NCBI GenBank assembly: GCA_945787285.1
Contig: CALZIC010000005.1
Coordinates: 1-44,812, forward strand
Source of the DNA: an uncultured Desulfuromonadales bacterium
Lineage (GTDB): Bacteria > Desulfobacterota > Desulfuromonadia > Desulfuromonadales > Trichloromonadaceae
DNA: 44,812 nucleotides
Direction of reading: 5' to 3'
Shown here piece after piece: positions 36,229 through 43,894 of the stretch. The notes beneath the pieces are model-generated. The model had not been told where the DNA came from. It did not search any database and worked only from the letters and a program-made list of their open reading frames with translations. Each line of letters starts with the position of its first letter. Within the stretch, counting starts at the first letter, position 1. Made by a program: the position numbers and the translations under genes.

Positions 36229-36860
36229 ATGAAGAAAATCCGCCTCGACAAACTCCTCGTCGACCGGGGGCTGGTGCAGTCCCGGGAACGGGCGCGGGCG
36301 ATGATCCTTGCCGCCAAAGTGGTGGTGGGCGACCACACCGTCGACAAGGCCGGAGCCCAGGTTGCCGAAGACGCCGAGGTGCGCCTGAAAGGGGAGGATA
36401 TTCCCTACTGCTGCAGCGCGGCGCCGTCAGGGTCTATGCCGTGGATGTCGGCTATGGCCAGCTGGCCTGGAAGCTGCGCGAAGACCCCCGGGTGGTCAAC
36501 CTGGAGCGGACCAATATCCGTGACCTGCAGTCGGCCGACCTTGATCAGGCGCCCTCGCTGGCGGTCATCGACGCCTCGTTCATTTCTCTCGACAAGGTCC
36601 TGCCCCCAACCCTGGTGCTCCTTGATGGCGAGGCCGAGGTGGTGGCATTGATCAAGCCGCAGTTTGAAGTCGGTCGCGGCGAGGTCGGCAAGGGGGGGGT
36701 GGTCCGCGATGCCCACAAGCATGAGGAAGTGGTCGAGCGAATCCGCGAGCTTGCGTCGGCCCTCGGCTGCCAGGTTCTCGGGGTGGCCGAAAGCCCGATC
36801 CTCGGCCCCAAGGGGAACAAGGAATTCCTCATGCATCTGCAAAAGGAGGCCACCGCGTGA
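36229..36860 (+). pseudogene. tlyA: tlyA (rRNA 2'-O-methyltransferase/hemolysin family), broken by internal deletion and frameshift
   Basis: The first part (36229-36408) encodes the S4-like RNA-binding domain, MKKIRLDKLLVDRGLVQSRERARAM, ending GEDIPY. The second part (about 36408-36857, +1 frame) encodes the rest from LLQRGAVRVYAVDVGYGQLAWKL to the usual end. Between them a family member has about 37 residues with the second half of the S4 linker and SAM motif I (usually ...DVGASTGGFTDC). Here they are missing and the frame shifts at ATTCCCTAC/TGCTGCAG. The full product cannot be made, and the SAM-binding loop is lost. Either the gene is a real decayed gene or the assembly lost about 112 bases. 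The next gene still overlaps its stop (GTGA). Confidence 0.85.
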
Positions 36861-37627
36861 ATCCTGTCTATTTCATCGGCGCCGGACCGGGCGATCCCGA
36901 ATTCCTGACCCTTAAAGGGGCGCGCCTGCTCAGCGGGTGTCGGTCCGTATTCGCCCCGACGCCGTTTGAGGATACCTTTGCCTCCTATCTCGAGGGCAAA
37001 ACGGTGCTGGTCCCCTTTGACTACTATTTCGACGAACTCCTCGAAAAAATGGAGTCGCTGAGAAGAATGGGTCCTGTCGCCTTTCTGGTCCCCGGCGATA
37101 TTACGTTTTATGCACCTTTTCAGGCCCTTATCGACCTGCTTGGCGATGCTGCTGAAGTGATTCCCGGGGTAGGGACCGCTAATGTCGCCTCGGCGACCCT
37201 GAAGAAGACCCTCGATCTGCCCGGGGTCTGCAACCGCGCCATCATCGCCTCGCCGCGCACCCTCGGCGATGCCGACGATGCCCCGACCCTCGAAGACCTG
37301 GCGGCGCCGGGGGTGACCCTGCTGATTTACATGAACAATATCCCCCTGGGCGAGCTGGTCGCCCAGCTGCGCCGGGGATACGGAGCCAATGTCCCCATCG
37401 TTATCTTCCACCGCCTCTGCCTTCCCGGCGAGGAGGTGGTCTCCGGAACCCTCGACGACATCGTCGACAAGGTCGGGGAGCGGGACTTTTTCAACCTCGG
37501 CGGGCCGAAAAAGCGACCCGCCCTCACTCTGGTCGTGGTCGGTGAAACCCTCACCGCCAGCGTGGACGGCGAGTGGTGGGACTATCGTCGCAAAACCCTC
37601 TGGCAGTACCGGGACGAGTCCGAATGA
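36857..37627 (+). CDS. Tetrapyrrole (corrin/porphyrin) methylase-family protein
   Basis: This 256-residue protein begins VYFIGAGPGDPEFLTLKGARLL, the glycine-rich first SAM motif of precorrin/uroporphyrin methylases (CobM/CbiF-like). VAFLVPGDITFYAPF and EVIPGVGTANVASATLKKTL follow. No other cobalamin or heme gene is near, so its substrate is uncertain. GTG start with AAGGAGG upstream, overlapping the tlyA stop (GTGA). It overlaps the U32 gene (ATGA), so the two are one operon. Confidence 0.85.
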   Translation: MNPVYFIGAGPGDPEFLTLKGARLLSGCRSVFAPTPFEDTFASYLEGKTVLVPFDYYFDELLEKMESLRRMGPVAFLVPGDITFYAPFQALIDLLGDAAEVIPGVGTANVASATLKKTLDLPGVCNRAIIASPRTLGDADDAPTLEDLAAPGVTLLIYMNNIPLGELVAQLRRGYGANVPIVIFHRLCLPGEEVVSGTLDDIVDKVGERDFFNLGGPKKRPALTLVVVGETLTASVDGEWWDYRRKTLWQYRDESE

Positions 37628-38586
37628 TGAAGGTGATCTCCCCCATCGACAACCTGGCTGAGGCCGATGCCCTGCTCGAGGCCGGCGCCGACGAGCTGTA
37701 CGGCGGTTTTGTCCCGGCCGAATGGCAGAATCGTTTTTCCCTTCTCGCCTCCATTAACCAGCGGACCTTTGCCGGGGCGCAGATCGAAAGCATCGAGGAT
37801 CTCTCCGCCATCGTCGACAAGGCCCATGCCAGGGGAGCCAGCTTTTCCCTGACCCTCAATGCGCCCTTTTATTCCGACGAGCAGATGCCCCTGCTGCTCG
37901 ACTATGTCGACCGCAATGTCGAAGCGGGGGTCGACGGCATCATCCTCGCCGACCTCGGCCTGCTGAGGCGGCTGCGCCGGCGGCACCCCGATCTCGAGTA
38001 CCATGCCAGCACCCTGGCTCATTTGAGCAATTCCGAGGCGGTGAAGTTCTATGCCGACCAGGGGATTTCGCGGGCCGTCCTGCAGAGGCACCTCAGCGTG
38101 GCTGAAATGGGGGATATCGTCGCCCGCGTGCCGGAGCTCAAATTCGACGCCTTTTTGCTGGTAGGCAAATGTCCCAACACCGAGGGGCTGTGCAGTTTTC
38201 ACCATTCGAGCCCCGATAAGATCTGGCCCTGCGAGATCCCCTACGCCATCGCCCCGTTGAGCGAGCCCGCCTCCCCCGGCCTGCAGGCCGCCATGGCGCG
38301 GCAGAATAGCTGGTCGAAAACCAACCGCCGGCACGGCTGCGGACTCTGCGCCATTCCCCACCTGCAGCGCTCCGGCATCTACGGTGTGAAACTGGTGGGG
38401 CGAGGGGCCCCTTCGCTTGAAAAAGTCAGGAATATCGTCCTGACCCGGGAATTTATCACCCTGGCCGGGCAGAATCTTGAACCGGCGGAATTCTGCCGGC
38501 TGGCCCGACGGGCGCACCAGAAACGCTTCGGTGCGCCCTGTTCGGCCAATGTCTGTTATTATCCGGAATTTTTTTACGAAGAATAG
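37624..38586 (+). CDS. U32-family protein (peptidase U32/UbiU-type, Fe-S candidate)
   Basis: This 320-residue TIM-barrel-like protein starts MMKVISPIDNLAEADALLEAGADELYGGF, the U32 N-terminus. Conserved cysteines C183, C190, C203 and C239 (C-x6-C-x12-C-x35-C, plus C242) match the pattern that binds a 4Fe-4S cluster in UbiU/UbiV and relatives. Those work in O2-independent hydroxylation, while other U32 proteins modify RNA; true protease activity is doubtful. It is translationally coupled to the tetrapyrrole methylase, which suggests a common pathway. Substrate unknown. Confidence 0.85.
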   Translation: MMKVISPIDNLAEADALLEAGADELYGGFVPAEWQNRFSLLASINQRTFAGAQIESIEDLSAIVDKAHARGASFSLTLNAPFYSDEQMPLLLDYVDRNVEAGVDGIILADLGLLRRLRRRHPDLEYHASTLAHLSNSEAVKFYADQGISRAVLQRHLSVAEMGDIVARVPELKFDAFLLVGKCPNTEGLCSFHHSSPDKIWPCEIPYAIAPLSEPASPGLQAAMARQNSWSKTNRRHGCGLCAIPHLQRSGIYGVKLVGRGAPSLEKVRNIVLTREFITLAGQNLEPAEFCRLARRAHQKRFGAPCSANVCYYPEFFYEE

Positions 38587-38601
38587 ATCAGGTTTAAATT
38601 T

Positions 38602-39732
38602 ATGATACGCCTATTACACACTGCCGACCTGCATCTCGATGCCCCTTTCCCGGGGCTTGGCGACGTCGAATCGCAACGTCGCAACGATCTGCTGCAGACC
38701 TTTGAACGCCTGCTGACCCTTGCCATCAAGAGCGAGGTGCATCTTTTTCTCATCGCCGGTGACCTTTTTGATTCTCCGAAGCCGAGTGCCGCCACCGTCG
38801 AAAAGGTGCAGTCCGGGCTCAAGCGCCTGGTCGAGCGGGGCATCGTCCCGGTCATCCTCCCCGGAACCCACGATCACGTCGTCTCGGGCGATTCGGTTTA
38901 CCGGCGCTGCCAGTTTCCCGGGGCGGTGATTCTCGACCGGTCGGTGGTCGATGAGCCGGTTCCCATCGAAATCGGTGGACAGGCGGTTCTCCTCTATGGT
39001 TTTGCCTACCGCAGCTTTGCTTCCGACGACGCCTTTTCCGGTATGCAGCGGCGTTCGGACCACGGCATTCATATCGGCCTGCTTCACGGTTCCCGCCAGG
39101 GGAGCCCCGAATGGGAATACCGCAAGAAAGATCTCCCTTTCAGTATGATGAATCTCAGGGAGTGGGATCTCGATTACGTCGCCCTGGGGCACTACCACAA
39201 TTTCGAAACGCTCAAAAGCGGCGGTAGGGTCTACGCCTGTTATCCCGGCTCTCCCGAGGGGAAGCGCTTCGGTGAAAACGGACCCCGCTACTGTGCGCTG
39301 GTCAGTGTGGAGCCCGGGAGCGCCCAGGTCGAAAAACAGGTGGTCAACGCGCGCATGCTCGAACAGGCCAGCCTCGATCTTTCCGGCTGCGCCGATCTCG
39401 ATGAGGCGGTCGCCGCGGTCAACGCCCTTGGCAACGACGACCTCATCATGCGTCTGAGTCTCAGCGGGATCGTCGAAGCCCCTATTGATCTGCATGCCCT
39501 TCATTCGCGGTGCCGCGGCAGCTTCTACCATCTCGAGTTCGATGACCGCACCCGGCTTTTCGACAGCACCTTTGTCCGGCGAATCGAGGATGAAGAAACG
39601 GTGCGGGGCGTTTTCGTGCGCCGCTGTCGGCAACGGATGCAGGAGGTCCCTGCGGAGAAGAGGGGGGTGATCGAGGAGGCCTTTCGCGAGGTTCTCGTCC
39701 GTTTCAAGGCTTGCGAAGGAGGCGAATTATGA
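38602..39732 (+). CDS. YhaO/SbcD-like (Mre11-type) metallophosphoesterase
   Basis: This 376-residue calcineurin-type phosphoesterase of the Mre11/SbcD group has metal motifs in order: D9/H11 in HTADLHLD, GDLFD at 53-57, GTHDH near 92, LLHGS and ALGHYH. It would cut DNA ends or hairpins with its Rad50-like partner. The start lies 15 bases after the U32 gene. It overlaps the ATPase gene downstream (TATGA). Such pairs are called YhaO-YhaN in Firmicutes. Confidence 0.88.
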   Translation: MIRLLHTADLHLDAPFPGLGDVESQRRNDLLQTFERLLTLAIKSEVHLFLIAGDLFDSPKPSAATVEKVQSGLKRLVERGIVPVILPGTHDHVVSGDSVYRRCQFPGAVILDRSVVDEPVPIEIGGQAVLLYGFAYRSFASDDAFSGMQRRSDHGIHIGLLHGSRQGSPEWEYRKKDLPFSMMNLREWDLDYVALGHYHNFETLKSGGRVYACYPGSPEGKRFGENGPRYCALVSVEPGSAQVEKQVVNARMLEQASLDLSGCADLDEAVAAVNALGNDDLIMRLSLSGIVEAPIDLHALHSRCRGSFYHLEFDDRTRLFDSTFVRRIEDEETVRGVFVRRCRQRMQEVPAEKRGVIEEAFREVLVRFKACEGGEL

Positions 39733-41780
39733 TTCTGCGCAGCCTGGAGCTGAAGCACTTCGGCAAGTTCGGCGAGCGGACCTTCGATTTCCGCCGTGGC
39801 ATGAATCTGGTCCTCGGGCCCAACGAGGCCGGCAAGTCGACCATTATGGAGGCGATTCCCGCCGTTCTCTTCGGGGTTCGCGACAAGGACCGGTTCAAAC
39901 CCTGGGGGCGCCAGGGAAGCAGTGAAGCCGCCCTGGTCCTCGAGGGGCGCAGCGGTACCATTATCCTGCGGGCCTCGCTCTTTTTCGGCCAGGGGCAGAT
40001 CGAGATTTCCGGCAACGGCGGACTCTCGGGGAAAATCAAATCGCTCCTCTCCGGTTTTGTCGAAGTCGATTACGACAAGGTTCTCAGCTCGCTCAGCGAC
40101 GACTTGTTCGTCATTACCCGGAGCAATCCCTGGGGGAAGGACAAAACCAAGGAACGCGAACTTGAACAGGTCACTCAGCGGATCACCGCCCTCGGCGAAG
40201 AGTGGTACCAGGGGCGCAAGACCATCGAAAAGCTCGAAGGGGTGCGCAATGAAATAAGCGAACTGGGCGCTTCCATCGAGATCGACCGCGGCGAATACAC
40301 CAAGGGCGAGAAGTACCTGGCCTGGGTGCGTAAGCAATGGCAGCTCGAAGAGAAAGAAGATGTGTTGCGCAAGGACTTCAACCGGGTCAGCAAAGAGACG
40401 GCCAAGGTCGAAGACCTTGAAAAGCAGCGGGAGGATCTTGAAAAAGTCCTCGGCAAAACCGGCCTTCCCGTCGAGATGCCGGAAGATCTGCCGCTGATTC
40501 TCGCCGAGGCGGAGGACGTGCGCAAAGAGCTGGTCGCGCTGCAGGGCGAGTCGGCTCTGCTGCGCGAAGAGCTGCTGGCGCACATGAACCCTCCGTGGCG
40601 TCTTTCGGCTCTCCTTTCGCTCCTTATCTGTGCCGGCGGGGGGGCGCTGGCCTGGTACCGGCAGGAGTGGATGGTTCAGTCGCTTCTGGGGGCCGGCCTG
40701 GTGACGGCGATCTACTGGGTCTTCTACCTCTACAAAGCGGGCAAGGAGCGGGCCGAGCGAGGCCGGGTGAAAGGCCAGGCCCAGGTTCTCGAGCGCAAGC
40801 GGGAAGAGGCCCAGGCGCGCCTGGCCGGCCTCGATGAGCGGTTCGAGGCGATCGGCATGTCCCCTTCGGCCGTTGAAATCGTCAAAATGCAGAAGAATCT
40901 CGAGCGTCACCGGGAAATCACCGGTCAGCTCAAGGAAGTGGCCAGTGCCCTCAAGGTGCTGGAAAAGGCCGAAGAGCTCAAGCGCGACCAGAGCAATCTC
41001 ACCCGGGAGCTGGCGGTCCTCGACGAGCGGATGGAAAAGGAGCGGCCCTTGCGTCCTCAGGGGCTGCTCTCCCGCGAGGAGCTTCCGGATGCCGAAGAGA
41101 AGCTGCAGGAGCTCGGTGAGAGCCTGCAGGATCGCGAAAAGAGGTTGTTGGAGCTTACCCGCCAGGAAGCGGCCCTGCAGGCGGGGCTCGCCGATCTGCA
41201 GCAGATCGAGGAGGAAGGCGAGGAGCTTAAAAAGCGCGAGAGCGCCCTGGTGCGTCGTCGCGATGCCCTGATCGCCGCCTATGAACTGCTGAGCGAGTCG
41301 GTCGAAGAGTTTCGGCAGACCTACCTCGACCGTTTTTCCAGCGAGATTGCCTCGCACTTCTCCGCCGCCACCTGCGGCCGCTACGGGGCGGTGAGGCTCG
41401 ATGAGACCTTTTCGATTGCCCTGCAGACCCGGGAGGGACAGTGGCAGGAGGTCGAATCGTTCAGCCGCGGCACGGTCGATGCCCTCTATTTCGCCGTGCG
41501 ACTGGCGCTCACCCGCCACCTCTCCCGCGGCCGCAACCTGCCCCTGCTGCTCGATGATCCCCTGGTGAATTTCGACGCCGTCAGGCTCGGTGAAACCCTT
41601 GCGGCCCTAGAGGGGCTCAGCACCGATCATCAGGTTATTCTCTTTGCCCACAATGACGGCCTGCTCAAGCGGGCGGGGCGAAAGAGCTGGAATGTGCTAT
41701 CATTGGACGAAAAGAAGCCGGTTAAACAGAGTGTCGCTGCCGAAAGGAAGGACGATGTCGGACAATTGCATCTTTTGTAA
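39729..41780 (+). CDS. YhaN-like (Rad50/SMC-type) ATPase with membrane hairpin
   Basis: This 683-residue ABC/SMC-like ATPase has Walker A GPNEAGKST at residues 30-38. Long coiled coils (about 140-280 and 340-510) surround a pair of hydrophobic segments at about 293-336, a known feature of YhaN. The Walker B/D-loop LLLDDPLVNFD is at about 605-615. It partners with the Mre11-like protein. The membrane hairpin would tether the complex to the inner membrane. The start is ATG 39729 with GAAGGAGG upstream. The HIT gene begins 26 bases before its stop. Confidence 0.88.
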   Translation: MILRSLELKHFGKFGERTFDFRRGMNLVLGPNEAGKSTIMEAIPAVLFGVRDKDRFKPWGRQGSSEAALVLEGRSGTIILRASLFFGQGQIEISGNGGLSGKIKSLLSGFVEVDYDKVLSSLSDDLFVITRSNPWGKDKTKERELEQVTQRITALGEEWYQGRKTIEKLEGVRNEISELGASIEIDRGEYTKGEKYLAWVRKQWQLEEKEDVLRKDFNRVSKETAKVEDLEKQREDLEKVLGKTGLPVEMPEDLPLILAEAEDVRKELVALQGESALLREELLAHMNPPWRLSALLSLLICAGGGALAWYRQEWMVQSLLGAGLVTAIYWVFYLYKAGKERAERGRVKGQAQVLERKREEAQARLAGLDERFEAIGMSPSAVEIVKMQKNLERHREITGQLKEVASALKVLEKAEELKRDQSNLTRELAVLDERMEKERPLRPQGLLSREELPDAEEKLQELGESLQDREKRLLELTRQEAALQAGLADLQQIEEEGEELKKRESALVRRRDALIAAYELLSESVEEFRQTYLDRFSSEIASHFSAATCGRYGAVRLDETFSIALQTREGQWQEVESFSRGTVDALYFAVRLALTRHLSRGRNLPLLLDDPLVNFDAVRLGETLAALEGLSTDHQVILFAHNDGLLKRAGRKSWNVLSLDEKKPVKQSVAAERKDDVGQLHLL

Positions 41781-42102
41781 AATCATTGCCGGGGAGATCC
41801 CCGGCAAGTATCATTACGAAGACGAGCGGGTGGTGGTTCTGGAGGACATCGATCCCAAGGCGCCTCACCATTACCTGATCATCCCTCGAAAGCACATTCG
41901 CACCACCCTCGATCTGACCACTGCCGACAACGAGTTGGTCGGGCACATCTACCAGATCGCCGGCAAGGTCGCCCACGATCTCGGTTTCGCAGAAGACGGT
42001 TTCCGGGTGGTGAACAACTGCAACGAAGGCGGGGGGCAGGCGGTCTGGCACATTCACTTCCATCTCCTCGGGGGGAGGGACCTGACCTGGCCTCCCGGGT
42101 AG
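41755..42102 (+). CDS. HIT-family nucleotide hydrolase (HinT-like)
   Basis: This 115-residue protein shows the histidine triad HIHFH at residues 99-103, and CIFCKIIAGEIP with a C-x2-C at the start. It hydrolyses AMP-linked substrates such as AMP-lysine or adenosine phosphoramidates. ATG 41755 follows GAAAGGAAGG, and it overlaps the YhaN gene by 26 bases. A terminator follows. Confidence 0.94.
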   Translation: MSDNCIFCKIIAGEIPGKYHYEDERVVVLEDIDPKAPHHYLIIPRKHIRTTLDLTTADNELVGHIYQIAGKVAHDLGFAEDGFRVVNNCNEGGGQAVWHIHFHLLGGRDLTWPPG

Positions 42103-42118
42103 GTACCCCCCTTTTTCT

Positions 42119-42145
42119 GGGCGCGCTACGGTGCGCCTTTTTTCG
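42119..42145 (+). terminator. Intrinsic terminator after the HIT gene
   Basis: GGCGCGC and GTGCGCC pair across a TACG loop, followed by six T residues. It ends 11 bases before the next gene's ATG, so that gene must have a promoter inside or rely on readthrough. Confidence 0.85.
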
Positions 42146-42156
42146 TTGGTGAATCG

Positions 42157-43791
42157 ATGGAAACGCTTCAAACCGAAGTTCTCATCATCGGAGGCGGCCT
42201 GTCCGGCCTGGTCGCCGCTGTCGAAGCCCGGCGGGCCGGTCGGGATGTGCTGTTGGTCTGCAAGCGCAAGCCCGGCCGCAGCGGCAATACCATTCTGGCT
42301 GCCTGCAACATCTCCGGCGTCTTCCCCGGGCAGGGGGATACCGTCGAGGGCTTTGTTCAGGACACCCTGTGGAGCGGCAAGAACATCGCGGACCGGGCTC
42401 TGGTCGAGACTATGGCGGCCGATTCGGGGGCTGCCATCGCCTTTATGCAGCAGCTTGGGGTGCGGTTTCTTGAAAAAGACGGCCGTCTCCATTGCCGCCT
42501 GGTCCCCGGCCACGGCCATCCCCGCACCATCTGCACTGAGCGCGTGGGCATTCCGGTGCAGACCGCAGGACTTTCGCTGACCCTGCCGCTTTTGGAGGAG
42601 GCTGAAAGAATCGGGGTGCGTTTTCTCGAATCGACCACAGTGGTTTCTCTTTCGCGTCATGCCGGCCGGGTCAGCGGCGCCTTCGCCGCCGACCGCCGGC
42701 GACGTCTTCTGCACATTGCGGCCGGCGCGACGGTTCTGGCCTGCGGCGGCGGAGGCCGCATATTCGCCAACAGCAACAACACCCGGGAAATGACCGGCGA
42801 CGGTTTTGCCCTGGCCTACCAGGCCGGCGCCGTTCTGCGCGATCTCGAGTTCATCCAGTTTCATCCGGCCATGGGCGTTTCTCCGGTCAGGGTGATTCTG
42901 CCGACCACCCTGTTCGGCGACGGCGCCGTTCTGCGCAACCGTTATGGCGAGCGCTTTCTTCTCAGCAGTGTGAGCGGCGGGGAAAAGGTCGCAGGGCGCG
43001 ATGAAATGAGCCGGGCCATTCACCACGAAATCGAGGAGGGCCGCGGGGTTGGCGGCGGGGTGCTCCTCGATCTCGCCGAGGTTTCCGGCGACCTGGCCGC
43101 CACCCGTTATGCCGACCTTTGGCAACTGTTGAGCCGAAAGGGCGGAGACCCGCGCAGCCACCCGGTCACGGTGGCCCTGGCCGTCCATTTCATCATGGGG
43201 GGCGTAATTATCGACCGCGACGGAGCAACGACCGTCCCCGGTCTGTTGGCCGCTGGGGAGGTTGTCGGCGGGGTGCACGGGGCAAATCGACTCGGCGGCA
43301 ACGCGCTGATGGAGGCGCTGGTCTTCGGCCGCCGAGCCGGAGTCGCCGCTGCCAGCGACTGCACCGAACCGCCGCAGCTTCGCGAGGTGCCCCGCGGGCT
43401 GCAGGGGCCCACGAAACCCTGTCCGAAGGATACCTTGATTGAGGTCTGCGATGAAATCCGTTCTTTGCTCTGGGATGGGGCCGGAGTCGTTCGCTCGGGG
43501 CTTTTGCTCGGGCAGGCCCTCGGCCGCTGGCATGCCGCCTCGGAGCGGTTGTCGGGGTGGGACGGGGCGGAGGACCCCCTGGCGTGGAGCCAGGCTTCGA
43601 ATATGCTGACGGTCTCCCGGTTGATTCTCGAATCCGCGCTGTTTCGCTGCGAAAGTCGCGGAGCCCACTACCGCAGCGATTATCCCGCCCTTGATGACGA
43701 GCAATGGCTCGGCACGATTCAGGTCTGTCGGGGGCCTGCCGCAATGAGGCCGTCGGTCTCCTTTGTGCGGGGGGAGAACGAGCCCAGGTAA
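42157..43791 (+). CDS. NadB/fumarate reductase-type FAD oxidoreductase
   Basis: This 544-residue flavoprotein starts with the FAD dinucleotide motif IIGGGLSGLVAA. It has the family motifs HPAMG (near residue 240), GRDEMSRAIHHEI and HFIMGG, then TTVPGLLAAGEVVGGVHGANRLGGNAL. It belongs to the succinate dehydrogenase/fumarate reductase/L-aspartate oxidase group. There is no covalent-FAD histidine near the usual position, as in NadB, but no nadA/nadC is adjacent, so it may instead be another FAD-dependent reductase. A strong terminator precedes it. Confidence 0.85.
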   Translation: METLQTEVLIIGGGLSGLVAAVEARRAGRDVLLVCKRKPGRSGNTILAACNISGVFPGQGDTVEGFVQDTLWSGKNIADRALVETMAADSGAAIAFMQQLGVRFLEKDGRLHCRLVPGHGHPRTICTERVGIPVQTAGLSLTLPLLEEAERIGVRFLESTTVVSLSRHAGRVSGAFAADRRRRLLHIAAGATVLACGGGGRIFANSNNTREMTGDGFALAYQAGAVLRDLEFIQFHPAMGVSPVRVILPTTLFGDGAVLRNRYGERFLLSSVSGGEKVAGRDEMSRAIHHEIEEGRGVGGGVLLDLAEVSGDLAATRYADLWQLLSRKGGDPRSHPVTVALAVHFIMGGVIIDRDGATTVPGLLAAGEVVGGVHGANRLGGNALMEALVFGRRAGVAAASDCTEPPQLREVPRGLQGPTKPCPKDTLIEVCDEIRSLLWDGAGVVRSGLLLGQALGRWHAASERLSGWDGAEDPLAWSQASNMLTVSRLILESALFRCESRGAHYRSDYPALDDEQWLGTIQVCRGPAAMRPSVSFVRGENEPR

Positions 43792-43827
43792 AAATAGGAA
43801 TTTCGCTTCGGATGCCGCAGAACAGGC

Positions 43828-43856
43828 TTGATGAAGGTCGGCTTCTCATTTATTAT
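43828..43856 (+). promoter_or_regulatory. Promoter of the RelA/SpoT-like gene
   Basis: TTGATG, a 17-base spacer and TATTAT. The expected start lies about 32 bases before the GTG at 43895. Confidence 0.5.
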
Positions 43857-43894
43857 GGGAAACCCTTAGAATATTTATTTCAAGAGAGAATCCG

